A DNA stretch of 64,000 nt. It comes from Pseudomonas gingeri. Lineage in GTDB: Bacteria; Pseudomonadota; Gammaproteobacteria; Pseudomonadales; Pseudomonadaceae. The notes below the pieces were generated by a model. The model did not search any database, was not told the DNA's origin, and worked only from the letters and a program-made list of their open reading frames with translations. The translations under genes and the position numbers were made by a program. Of the stretch, positions 36,040-43,683 are shown in pieces; the stretch's first letter is position 1; the number at the start of each line of letters is the position of its first letter. The DNA is taken from contig NZ_JACAQA010000010.1 of NCBI RefSeq assembly GCF_013385425.1, positions 185,804 through 249,803 of the forward strand. The letters are read 5' to 3'.

Positions 36040-36317
36040 CTTCCGCCCTGTTGCGCCTGCCGATTTCGGTGGCTAGCCTTGAGTCGTCACTGCCAAATGC
36101 AGTGATCGGGTTTAGCAGCTCGGATTCGATTGGCGCACAGCGCCCCCTTTAGTCAGGCGCTTTTTATTGCCTGCCTTTTATGGTGGCTGTGCGCAGGGCA
36201 CCTTCGGGTGCGCCGGGTTCTCCAATCGACCGGTCTGCTAACCTGCGTACAGCTGCCACCCCAAAATCGTTTAGCAGCGATGGTGTCAGCTCCAACCGAT
36301 TTGATTGGAGATTCATC
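36040..36317 (+). promoter_or_regulatory. Structured leader upstream of the DUF6124-family gene
   Basis: Three hairpins precede the gene. The first is TCACTGC-CAAAT-GCAGTGA (36087-36105). The second, AGCGCC...GGCGCT (36139-36161) followed by TTTTATT, is terminator-like. The third is a UUCG-capped GCACC-TTCG-GGTGC (36198-36211). The second could act as an attenuator. From memory, this leader recurs upstream of DUF3077/DUF6124 genes in many Pseudomonas genomes, which would fit a cis-acting RNA or a duplicated cassette. That recollection needs a search. Confidence 0.5.
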
Positions 36318-36659
36318 ATGTTCAAGGTAACGCCCAATCCACCCGCCTCATCCGGCATGGAAACCATCGACCCACAAGCTGTCGACCGCGCCCTGGCTCA
36401 CTACATACAGCCAGAAGGCCACGCACCAAGGCCTCCCAGCTCGATAGCACCGCACAAACACCCAGTCACCTCCCAAAGCCGCGAAGACGCCCTGATCAAC
36501 GCCAGCTCGATCCTCGACTCCGCTGCCGCCACCGCCTATGAAAATGCCGACAACCTCACAGGTGCCAACCGCAAGGTGGCGATGGGTATCGTGCATCTGA
36601 TCGAGCTGGCACAGCGGCAGGTAGACTCGGTGATTGAAGAAATAGCCGTGCCGGGCTGA
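36318..36659 (+). CDS. DUF6124/DUF3077-like small protein
   Basis: 113 aa from ATG 36318 (MFKVTPNPP, the invariant start of this Pseudomonas family). The middle (ALAHYIQP) is followed by helices EDALINASSILDSAAATAYENADNL and MGIVHLIELAQRQVDSV. Function unknown. The family is found in multiple copies per genome in Pseudomonas, each behind a similar leader. Confidence 0.85.
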   Translation: MFKVTPNPPASSGMETIDPQAVDRALAHYIQPEGHAPRPPSSIAPHKHPVTSQSREDALINASSILDSAAATAYENADNLTGANRKVAMGIVHLIELAQRQVDSVIEEIAVPG

Positions 36660-37219
36660 CAAGAGCAGTGCAATGGGGGCACCTGGCTAAATGCCCTCTC
36701 CTTTTTACCATCCAAAAGCCCTTGCTATTAGCCCCACAAAAAGCCCCGGGCGCTCGCAATGCTCTGGGGCTTTGACCTTGTCCCTGAAAAACGTATTCCT
36801 TACCAGCGCCCAACGTCGCCGCAAGGATATGGCGTGGCTAAGCCCAAGGCAGATCGCGCAAAGCATGCGCCAGCGGCCTATTTGTCTAATTGATTTATCT
36901 ATTTAAATGAGTTGGCCGCCTGTTTCCTGATTATTTAGATTATCGAATTCCCCGCACAGAAAACCAGCACCGACACCGCGCTGACACGGATCGTGGCGGT
37001 GTTCGGCGTGGTGAAGCGTTACTGTGTTTATCTGTTCACGAAGCGCCTGTCTAGCGAGGCAACCGTCCTATCTGTGTAGTTTGAAGGAACCGAATAAAGA
37101 ATTTGGTACAGATTTCAAAAAAAACCACCATACAGATGACCATCTGATTAGTTGTACGGTGAAAAAAACAACGGTCTGGATCTTAGTTTTTCGGTAAAAA
37201 CGGTAAAAAATATCACGTC
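36660..37219. other. 560-bp AT-rich intergenic stretch
   Basis: It holds one hairpin, AAAGCCCC...GGGGCTTT (about 36740-36774), with a T-tract only on the minus strand. A short in-frame stretch near 36800-36880 reads SAQRRRKDMAWLSP and vaguely recalls the C-terminus of IS3-type transposases. From about 36890 the DNA is distinctly AT-rich. No complete gene is seen. Confidence 0.4.
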
Positions 37220-37684
37220 ATGGATATTGACCACTCTCTAACAAACACCAACAAGCCAATAAATAATGGCGAATTTATCACTATCTATAAGCACTCAAAT
37301 ACTTTAAATAAATCAAGTTATGAGCCCGCTAGCGTCGCTTTCAACCACTGTTCTTTTGAAAACGCCCACTCAATGGATGAGCTCGCCGTGAACAAAACAG
37401 CTGAATTCAACAACCGCCAGGATAATAAAGCCTCACAACTGAAAGCACGAAATGCGTCGAGAATGGCTGAAATAAGCCGTCCACATTTCGACGGCACTTA
37501 TGAAAAAAGCCTGATGGGCGTGTCTTGCAGAGTTTTCGAGAACCGACGCATCGAGATTGCCACCCGCGCAAGGGAGGTGATCGATTACACCCGATACGGC
37601 TACCTCAGCCTGGACAGTCATCCCAAAGTGCTCGCAATAGCGCTCGCCAACTTTGCCTCGGTCCTTCAGACATACAGGTGCTGA
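37220..37684 (+). CDS. Orphan protein of unknown function, AT-rich 5' half
   Basis: 154 aa from ATG 37220. I do not recognise it. The first ~100 codons are AT-rich, Asn/Ser/Lys-heavy and predicted to be mostly disordered (MDIDHSLTNTNKPINNGEF). The last ~50 residues (RIEIATRAREVIDYTRYGYLSLDSH) have normal Pseudomonas composition. The hydrophilic Ser/Asn-rich N-terminus would suit a secreted substrate, but no type III (hrp-box) promoter is found. It is 2 bp upstream of the truncated ligase gene. Confidence 0.45.
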   Translation: MDIDHSLTNTNKPINNGEFITIYKHSNTLNKSSYEPASVAFNHCSFENAHSMDELAVNKTAEFNNRQDNKASQLKARNASRMAEISRPHFDGTYEKSLMGVSCRVFENRRIEIATRAREVIDYTRYGYLSLDSHPKVLAIALANFASVLQTYRC

Positions 37685-37686
37685 GC

Positions 37687-38616
37687 ATGAATATCGCCAA
37701 CTGGCTGGACCAAGCCGGCCTTCGCTACCCGAAGCATCCCGCCTTGTTCGAGGGCCGGCAGCAAGTCGCCAACTATGGCGACTTTGTCGCTCTGGTCCGG
37801 CACCGAGCTGCGTATCTGATCGACGAGCACGGCATTGCCCCCGGCGACCGTGTCGCGCTGTCCATGAAGAACTGTTGCGAATACCTCGAACTGCTCTACG
37901 CCATCTGGTGGGCCGGTGCCGTGGCGGTGCCGATCAACTGCAAGCTGCACCCAGTCGAAGTCGGCTGGATCGTGCGCAACTCGCAGTCTCGGCTGATTTT
38001 CACCGATGGCGGCCAGGTGTTCGCGCCCGGAGCCCTGCCCCAGGAGTGTCGAGAGCTGGATCGAGAGGACATGGGAGCACTCACATCAATCACTTCGCCA
38101 CCGGACACGCCTTGTCCGCGTCAGGCCGATGACGTGGCCTGGTTATTCTACACCTGCAGCCCCACTGATCACTCCCAGGGGGTGATGCTGAGCCACGGTG
38201 ACATGACGGCCATGTCGCAAGACTGTACGCCCGATGTCGATCCGATCGACGCCATGGTGTATGCCGCGACAATGTCTCACTGCGCCGGACTCTACAGCCT
38301 GATCCATGTGCGTCGGGGCGCTCGCCATGTCGTCCCGGAGTCCCGCGACTTCAAGGCCGACGAGCTGTTCGAACTGGCGAGCAGGTTCGGCAATATCACG
38401 TTGTTCGTGGCTCCCGCCATGTTCACAGACATGGTCGAACAGGCCCGCCGCCAAGGCTACGACGGCAAGGGAATCAAGACAATCATCTATGGCGACGCGC
38501 CCATCTACCCGATAGATCTGCGCAACGTACTGCTCAGGAACAACTACGGCGAGCTCCTCAAGACGGAGCTGAGCCTGTGGTTGAAGGTGAGCGCCAATGA
38601 CGCCAGTGTTCCCTGA
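37687..38616 (+). pseudogene. Truncated and degenerate acyl-CoA synthetase (AMP-binding)
   Basis: 309 aa from ATG 37687; intact relatives have about 510. The N-terminal domain is clear (MNIANWLDQAGLRYPKHPAL, GDRVALSMKN, IWWAGAVAVPIN). The phosphate-binding motif YTSGTTGxPKG is ruined: residues 165-175 read Y-T-C-S-P-T-D-H-S-Q-G, with the lysine replaced by glutamine. After GIKTIIYGDAPIY the frame ends without the adenylate-forming A5-A10 motifs and the C-terminal lid. No adenylation activity is expected. It follows the AT-rich orphan gene by 2 bp and lies in a region with other gene scraps. Confidence 0.8.
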
Positions 38617-39054
38617 AGAACGTTTTCGCCGATAGCCGAACCTTCGGCGGGATCGACCCTACAGCAGTTCATCCAACTGGGGCTGGTAGAGATCGTCATT
38701 GCCACATGGAGGGAGGGCTTACGTGAAAATAACGACCGTTATAACAAGGGCCATACTTCTCGTTCAGGAAACTTAAACGCTCACTGACACACGATGTCGG
38801 GCCGCCTACTCACTCATGTTCTCTTGCACCTGCACGCAGGATCAAAAGCAAGTTAAACAGTGTACAAAAACCCCCACACAGACCCGACATTACGCTGATA
38901 AAGCCGACAAAGTAGTGGTGTTAACCTCTGATCAGCTTCGGGACTTTCCCGCAGCCGGCCCCTCTGAATGGTCAAATAATTCAGAGACTACAAATGACTA
39001 CCTGCGCCTCTCGTTCCGACTCACGCAGGCTTTCCCAATATTCCGGAGGTCACG
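38617..39054. other. 438-bp gap with a possible RibD-C/DHFR-like scrap
   Basis: In one plus frame, about 38647-38720, the DNA reads STLQQFIQLGLVEIVIAT. This resembles the 'xxQxFLxxGLVDExxI' segment of dihydrofolate-reductase-like (RibD C-terminal) proteins. There is no start codon and the resemblance is short. The remainder contains no gene. A GGAGG ribosome-binding site for the next gene ends at about 39047. Confidence 0.3.
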
Positions 39055-39321
39055 ATGTCTATCGGTGCAATCTCAGCTTCGATTTCAACCCCCACCACCG
39101 CCACCACCCAGGCCGCGACAACCGCTGCGAACCAGGCCGCTACGCAATCCGCGACCACCAGCACCACCGCCAGCAGCACCGCGGCAACCCATAAGCACCA
39201 TCACCGCCACGCCGCACAAAGCAGCACCAGCAGCGACAGCGAAAGCACAACCGCTTCGGCCAAACCGTCTGTAAGCGGCAGCGGGCAGAGCATCGGCGAG
39301 ACCATCAGCGTCACCGCCTAA
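39055..39321 (+). CDS. Ser/Thr/Ala-rich small protein with His cluster
   Basis: 88 aa from ATG 39055, preceded by CCGGAGG. The composition is extreme: residues 10-50 are nearly all Ala, Thr, Ser and Gln, followed by a basic cluster HKHHHRH and a Ser-rich tail ending GQSIGETISVTA. There is no signal peptide. The protein is probably disordered; the histidines could bind metal. I recognise no family. A good ribosome-binding site and a perfect terminator right behind it support expression. Confidence 0.6.
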   Translation: MSIGAISASISTPTTATTQAATTAANQAATQSATTSTTASSTAATHKHHHRHAAQSSTSSDSESTTASAKPSVSGSGQSIGETISVTA

Positions 39322-39346
39322 GCGCTGCTCAAGCCCGTCAAAACAA

Positions 39347-39370
39347 CAAACCCCGCTTCGGCGGGGTTTG
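39347..39370 (+). terminator. Hairpin terminator after the Ser/Thr/Ala-rich gene
   Basis: CAAACCCCGC-TTCG-GCGGGGTTTG, a perfect 10-bp stem with a UUCG loop, followed by TCGTT. It probably works bidirectionally between this gene and the convergent gene ending at 39425. Confidence 0.85.
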
Positions 39371-39424
39371 TCGTTATACAGCGCAATCCGAGTCATCACG
39401 CCAGTGGCCATGAGCCACAAGCCC

Positions 39425-39733
39425 CTATTGTTGCATCGGAACCGGTTGTGGCTGGTAGTAGTAGCCCGGCGGCGGAGGGGGTGGCGGTGCCTGGTAGTAA
39501 ACCGGCTGCGGCGGCTGGACGTACACCGGCGGCGGCTGGACGTAGACCGGCTGTTGAACGTAAACCGGTGGCTGGGAGTTGGCGACGACCGTCCCCACTA
39601 CCGCGGCGCCGACCACACCACCCAGTAAGGCCGCCCCCAAACCATACCCACCACGGGCCTCAGCCTGCCCCGCGACGGCGAGCACGCCCAGGAGCACGAC
39701 GGCTATTTTTGCTCTTGAGAGCGGAGTCATCAT
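39425..39733 (-). CDS. Exported Gly-zipper/Pro-Tyr-Val-repeat protein, paralogue A
   Basis: 102 aa from ATG 39733, with AGAGGA upstream. A signal peptide (KIAVVLLGVLAVAGQAEA) leads to RGGYG and a Gly-zipper membrane-like helix (GAALLGGVVGAAVVGTVVANS). The tail is made of YVQPP-type repeats (PVYVQQPVYVQPPPVYVQ) and ends in polyproline and YYYQPQPVP. It is a paralogue of the next minus-strand gene (40184-40519). The likely location is the periplasm or outer membrane; function unknown. Confidence 0.7.
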   Translation of the reverse strand: MMTPLSRAKIAVVLLGVLAVAGQAEARGGYGLGAALLGGVVGAAVVGTVVANSQPPVYVQQPVYVQPPPVYVQPPQPVYYQAPPPPPPPGYYYQPQPVPMQQ

Positions 39734-39820
39734 GATAAATCCTCTTTTCTGCATCAAACCGGCTATTTTAATAAATGCTCCGGGAATACTGATCAGACCG
39801 TTTTTCCTGGGGAATACGTC

Positions 39821-39853
39821 ACGCGCCAAAGTAAATACTTGGTAAATTTTGTA
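39821..39853 (-). promoter_or_regulatory. Conserved upstream element of paralogue A (11-bp-spaced TTTAC repeat)
   Basis: 33 bp lying 88 bp before the start codon match 40605-40637 upstream of paralogue B with only three differences. Read on the minus strand it contains TTTAC twice with an 11-bp period, then TTTGGCGCGT. Direct repeats one helical turn apart are typical of OmpR-family response regulator sites. The regulator is unknown. Confidence 0.5.
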
Positions 39854-40123
39854 TCTCATTTGTTACCTTTAACTTCCCCCCCGCCGCCCGGCAGTTCCAA
39901 AAATACAGAAACCCCCTCATAAATGGATTGAACTCACCGATCCAACACCAACTTCCGGCTATTTTTTATGTATATAAAACGATACACGATATAAAAACAG
40001 CGCGACATATTAAATGCAGCACGGCGATAGCAGTATGCCTGCACCCTCGCACCCGCCATTTTGACCACGCCTCGACGGCGCAAGGGTGTCAGCCGGGTCC
40101 TGCCTTTTTGTCGCGCAAACAAA

Positions 40124-40149
40124 CAGGTCCCGTTTTCAGGTGGGACCTG
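40124..40149 (-). terminator. Terminator-like hairpin after paralogue B
   Basis: CAGGTCCC and GGGACCTG form a perfect 8-bp stem. On the minus strand it is followed by TTTGTTTG, about 35 bp beyond the stop of the gene at 40184-40519. Most of the rest of 39854-40123 is AT-rich upstream DNA of paralogue A with no gene. It includes ATGTATATAAAAC at about 39968, repeated at about 40760. Confidence 0.65.
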
Positions 40150-40183
40150 CATCACTCAGAACATCACGGTGACCAACGAGCAC

Positions 40184-40519
40184 TTAACGCGGCGCCGGAA
40201 CCGGTTGTGGCGCGTAGTAGTAGCCCGGAGGCGGTGCCTGGTAGTAGACGGGCGGCGGTTGCTGGATATACACAGGCTGCGGCTGGACGTAAACCGGCTG
40301 TTGAACGTAAACCGGTTGGGAGTTGGCGACAACCGAGCCCACTACGAGCCCGCCGACCACCGCACCCAACAGGGCCGGACCGCCCCAACCCCAGCCGTAA
40401 CCGTGGCCGTAGCCATAGTGGCCGTAACCGTACCCACCCCGGGCATCAGCCTGCCCTGCAATGGCGAGTACGCCAACAAGCAAGACAGCTACTTTCATTT
40501 TTGAGAGTCGACTAATCAT
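40184..40519 (-). CDS. Exported Gly-zipper/Pro-Tyr-Val-repeat protein, paralogue B
   Basis: 111 aa from ATG 40519, with GAGGA upstream. It has the same plan as paralogue A: a signal peptide (MKVAVLLVGVLAIAGQADA), then an added Gly/Tyr/Trp-rich stretch (GYGYGHYGYGHGYGWGWGG), a Gly-zipper (GAVVGGLVVGSVVANS) and a YVQQPVYVQPQPVYIQQ repeat tail. The duplication unit includes some 250 bp of upstream DNA. The aromatic/Gly stretch is unique to this copy. Function unknown. Confidence 0.7.
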   Translation of the reverse strand: MISRLSKMKVAVLLVGVLAIAGQADARGGYGYGHYGYGHGYGWGWGGPALLGAVVGGLVVGSVVANSQPVYVQQPVYVQPQPVYIQQPPPVYYQAPPPGYYYAPQPVPAPR

Positions 40520-40604
40520 GATAAGTCCTCTGCATTTGCACCGAACCGGATTTAATAATATCCCCGGGCATACCTTTCAGACAGTTCTTTTTGATGAATT
40601 CGCA

Positions 40605-40637
40605 ACGCGCCAAAGTAAAGACTAGGTAAAGTTTGTA
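40605..40637 (-). promoter_or_regulatory. Conserved upstream element of paralogue B
   Basis: 30 of 33 bases match 39821-39853, at nearly the same distance (86 versus 88 bp) from the start codon. The two TTTAC units with an 11-bp period are both preserved, although flanking bases have diverged. Confidence 0.5.
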
Positions 40638-40748
40638 CCCCGTTCGTCACTTGACATCGAAACCGAATTAAACACCTGCTTTGGGCAGTTTCATGAATAC
40701 GAAAATAAGCCCGCAAATGAATGGCTTCCGCCCTCCCCGTCTCAACTT

Positions 40749-40970
40749 TTGACACGTTTATATGTATATAAAACCATACTCGGCGGCGACGACTTCGATG
40801 CGCTGACGGCGGAACGCTATGGCTGGCTCAATCGTGCGTTACCGGATGTCGAGCTGGATGGTTTCGTCGACCGGCTTGCCAGACGAATCGCCTCGTTCGA
40901 CGGTCAGGCCCGGGCGAACGCGCCGCCGGACTGGGCCTTGAGTTCGAGCTGCGCATGGGTCACCCCCTAG
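40749..40970 (+). pseudogene. C-terminal scrap of an enoyl-CoA hydratase/isomerase
   Basis: From about 40778 the frame reads GGDDFDALTAERYGWLNRALPDVELDGFVDRLARRIASF. This is the conserved 'a..a...GlvnralPd.eLd.fv..lA.riA' segment after the active site of crotonase-family enzymes. The N-terminal two thirds, including the oxyanion-hole regions, is missing. The apparent start sits in the unrelated upstream repeat of paralogue B. It is a dead fragment. Confidence 0.7.
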
Positions 40971-41035
40971 GGTGGTTGTAGTGCCTTCTCTGATATGAAA
41001 TTCTCTCAAGCATCACCTTTTTTGAACTCACCTCA

Positions 41036-41725
41036 ATGTCTCGCTCCCAACGTCTCCTGGCCTTGATCCAGATTTTACGGTGCCACCGCTTTCCGGTGGC
41101 CGGTGCAGTGCTGGCCCAGGAGCTTGGCATCACCTTGCGCAGCCTCTACAGGGACATCGGGACCTTGAAGGAACAAGGCGCAAACATCGAGGGGGTAGCC
41201 GGACTGGGGTTTGTGCTGCACCCCGGCTTTCTACTTCCGCCACTGATGTTTTCAGAGGAGGAGATAGAGGCCCTCGTCCTGGGTTCGCGCTGGGTAGTCG
41301 AGCGTGCAGATGAACGCTTGGGCCGGGCAGCACGTAATGCCCTGGATAAAATTTCGGCGGTCCTTCCATCAGGCCTGAGGGACGAACTGGACGCCTCTGC
41401 GCTACTCATCGGGCCCAGCACCTCGCCGTTGCCGGTAGACATTGTGCAGCCGCTGATTCGCCAGGCGATCAGGGCAGAACTGAAAGTGGACATCGTCTAC
41501 CAGGACTTGAAAGGCGAACAGTCCTGCCGAATCATCTGGCCGTTTGCTCTGGGTTATTTTGATGAAGCCCGCGTACTGGTGGCCTGGTGCGAACTGCGTG
41601 AGGGCTTTCGGCATTTCCGCAGTGACCGGATAACCGAATTCAAGGTGGCCCAGGAGCGATATCCGCGCCGACGCCAGGCACTGCTTAAGGCTTGGCGTCT
41701 ACAGGAAGGAATCAGGCCCCAATAG
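41036..41725 (+). CDS. HTH-WYL transcriptional regulator (YafY-like)
   Basis: 229 aa. An N-terminal winged HTH of the DeoR/HTH_11 type (RSQRLLALIQILRCHRFPVAGAVLAQELGITLRSLYRDIGTLKEQG) precedes a WYL-type ligand-sensing domain (VYQDLKGEQSCRIIWPFALGYFDEARVLVAWCELREGFRHFRSDRI). The next gene, 104 bp downstream on the same strand, is a VOC protein. YafY regulators often pair with glyoxalase-like genes, so it probably controls that gene. Confidence 0.9.
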   Translation: MSRSQRLLALIQILRCHRFPVAGAVLAQELGITLRSLYRDIGTLKEQGANIEGVAGLGFVLHPGFLLPPLMFSEEEIEALVLGSRWVVERADERLGRAARNALDKISAVLPSGLRDELDASALLIGPSTSPLPVDIVQPLIRQAIRAELKVDIVYQDLKGEQSCRIIWPFALGYFDEARVLVAWCELREGFRHFRSDRITEFKVAQERYPRRRQALLKAWRLQEGIRPQ

Positions 41726-41829
41726 GCGATGACTGCTGACAAAAATGGGTAGGGGCCTGCGTAGGATAGAAAGCGCCAGTCAGCACTGTGCTGATAGCAC
41801 CACTTCCATCCCAGGCCAGGAGCCCTTCA

Positions 41830-42201
41830 ATGATCAAGCCCAATTTTTTCATCTTGTATGTCGACAGCCCAGAAGCCAGCGCCCGCGTCTACGCCGATTT
41901 GTTCGGTAGCGCGGCGATAGAGGCTTCGGCCACGTTTGCGATGTTCGCCTTGGGCTCCGGGGTCATGTTGGGTCTTTGGTCGAAGCACACGGTGGAACCA
42001 CGGGTCGCCGACATCGGGGTTGCCGGAGAAGTAGCGTTCTCCGTCGCGGAAAAATCGCTGGTTGAGTCAACCTATCAAGCGTGGCTCGCCAAGGGGCTGA
42101 GCATTCTCCAGACACCGGTAGAGATGGATTTCGGCTATACCTTTGTCGCCCTTGATCCGGACGGTCATCGACTGCGTGTGTTCGCTTCGTCGGACGCCTA
42201 G
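41830..42201 (+). CDS. VOC (glyoxalase/bleomycin-resistance fold) protein
   Basis: 123 aa from ATG 41830 (MIKPNFFILYVDSPEASARVYADLFG). There are two beta-alpha-beta-beta-beta modules, with the C-terminal one ending FVALDPDGHRLRVFA. Its metal-site residues are not obvious. Such small VOC proteins act in detoxification or drug binding, often with an unknown substrate. It is the partner of the WYL regulator upstream. Confidence 0.88.
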   Translation: MIKPNFFILYVDSPEASARVYADLFGSAAIEASATFAMFALGSGVMLGLWSKHTVEPRVADIGVAGEVAFSVAEKSLVESTYQAWLAKGLSILQTPVEMDFGYTFVALDPDGHRLRVFASSDA

Positions 42202-42237
42202 TGGCGGACCAGGCGAGCACCTCCCCAGGTCGGCAAT

Positions 42238-42270
42238 CCCACTCACCCGCAGTGTCGGCGGGCGAGTGGG
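42238..42270. terminator. Bidirectional hairpin between the VOC gene and lysA
   Basis: CCCACTC-A-CCCGC pairs with GCGGG-C-GAGTGGG (one mismatch) across AGTGTCG. It lies 24 bp before the end of minus-strand lysA and 37 bp after the VOC stop. It has no strong T-tract, so it is at best a weak terminator. Confidence 0.4.
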
Positions 42271-42293
42271 GCCAACTCCCGCGCTCCGCCTTG

Positions 42294-43532
42294 TCAGTCG
42301 TCTTCTTCAAGCAGCAACAGCGCACTCAGCGTCTGGCGCTTCCTGATCAGACGATGCTCGCTACCCGTCACCAACACCTCCGCCGCCTGGGTACGGCTGT
42401 TGTAGTTGGAAGACATGGAGGCGCCGTAAGCGCCAGCGGTATGGAAAACCAGATAATCGCCGACCTCGGCACTGGGCAACAGGCGAGACTCGACGATCCC
42501 ACCTTCAGACTGGGTGAAGACGTCGCCGGACTCGCAAAGAGGTCCCGCCACAACCGTCGCCCGCATAGGCAATGGCTGATCGCGCCGGGTCAGCAACGAT
42601 ATCTCGTGATAACTGCCGTACAGCGAGGGACGCATCAGGTCATTGAAGCCGGCATCGACCAGCGTGAAATGGTTACCGCCCATTGGCTTGGTGGCACGCA
42701 CTTCCGATACCAGCACACCGGCCTCTGCCACCAGGAAGCGCCCCGGCTCGATTTCCAGGCGAACCGGGTGGCCCAGATGGCGTTCAATCTGCTTGCGGGC
42801 GTGGTCCCATTGGGCAAAGTAATGATCGACATCCACAGGCTGTTCGCCCGCCCGGTAGGGTACTGACAATCCGCCACCGGCTGAAATGGCCTCGATATCC
42901 TGATCCAGGCCCACGACCAATTCCGCCATGGTGCTGCACACTTGCTGCAGATGCTGGTAATCCACCCCGGAGCCGATGTGCATATGTAGGCCCACCAGAT
43001 GCAGGCCGTAGTCCCGAACCAGCCTCAGGGCTTCGTCCAACTGGGTGTGCCAGATCCCATGTTTACTGTTTTCGCCGCCGGTATTGGTCTTGCGGCTGTG
43101 CCCGTGACCGAAGCCCGGGTTGATCCGCAGCCATACGCGGTGGCCGGAGGAAAGCGGCCCCAGTTGATGCAGCATGTCAATGGAGCCGATATTGACCTCG
43201 ACCTGCGTCTCCACTACTCGCTGCAAAGTGGCCCGATCAAACACATCGGCCGTAAACACGATACCTGCCGCTCCCGCCACAGAATCGGTACTGAATCCGG
43301 CCTGCAACGCCCGCTCGATCTCGCCGAGAGAAACCGCATCCACCCTCGCCCCGGCCTCGCGCATCAAACGCAAAATATGGAGGTTGGAACAGGCTTTCTG
43401 GGCAAAACGCACTGTGTCAAATGCGCAAAGCTGCCGGATGCGCTCTTGAATCAAGCGACCGTCATACACCCACAAAGGAGTGCCATGTTGCTCGGCCAGT
43501 TGCAACAGCAAGTTGTCAGCGAGGGTTTTCAT
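42294..43532 (-). CDS. lysA: Diaminopimelate decarboxylase (enterobacterial type)
   Basis: 412 aa from ATG 43532 (MKTLADNLLL). A PLP enzyme making L-lysine from meso-DAP. The PLP lysine is in VRFAQKACSN (Lys46). Also present are GFGHGHSRKTNTGGENSKHGIW, HMHIGSGVDY, EPGRFLVAEAG and AGPLCESGDVF. These segments match E. coli LysA almost word for word, unlike the LysA I associate with the Pseudomonas dapF locus. Together with the divergent lysR, this looks like a second, E. coli-like lysine module. Confidence 0.94.
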   Translation of the reverse strand: MKTLADNLLLQLAEQHGTPLWVYDGRLIQERIRQLCAFDTVRFAQKACSNLHILRLMREAGARVDAVSLGEIERALQAGFSTDSVAGAAGIVFTADVFDRATLQRVVETQVEVNIGSIDMLHQLGPLSSGHRVWLRINPGFGHGHSRKTNTGGENSKHGIWHTQLDEALRLVRDYGLHLVGLHMHIGSGVDYQHLQQVCSTMAELVVGLDQDIEAISAGGGLSVPYRAGEQPVDVDHYFAQWDHARKQIERHLGHPVRLEIEPGRFLVAEAGVLVSEVRATKPMGGNHFTLVDAGFNDLMRPSLYGSYHEISLLTRRDQPLPMRATVVAGPLCESGDVFTQSEGGIVESRLLPSAEVGDYLVFHTAGAYGASMSSNYNSRTQAAEVLVTGSEHRLIRKRQTLSALLLLEEDD

Positions 43533-43613
43533 ATCAGCAGGTCTCAGGCAAGCAATGCGCGCGCAGCAAGGGGCTATCGCGCAGTCGGCGGCATGATGAC
43601 GAAACAAGACTCA

Positions 43614-43655
43614 ATCATAAAATATCAATATTCAGAAAGATCATTCATTTATGAT
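43614..43655 (+). promoter_or_regulatory. Inverted repeat in the lysA-lysR intergenic region (candidate LysR operator)
   Basis: ATCATAAA (43614-43621) and TTTATGAT (43648-43655) form a perfect 8-bp dyad with a 26-bp AT-rich centre. It lies between the divergent starts of lysA (43532) and lysR (43684). Position and symmetry suit LysR-family binding; no footprint data are available here. Confidence 0.5.
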
Positions 43656-43683
43656 ATGGCTTTCGAAATCGGTGAGCAGATCC

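Noticed and set aside
36790..36890. IS3-transposase-like RRRKDMAWLSP stretch
   Set aside because: Only about ten residues resemble the family, and there are no inverted repeats or DDE residues around it.
37086..37131. hrp-box-like GGAACC ... CCAC upstream of the AT-rich orphan gene
   Set aside because: The two parts are 33 bp apart instead of the 15-17 bp that HrpL promoters need.
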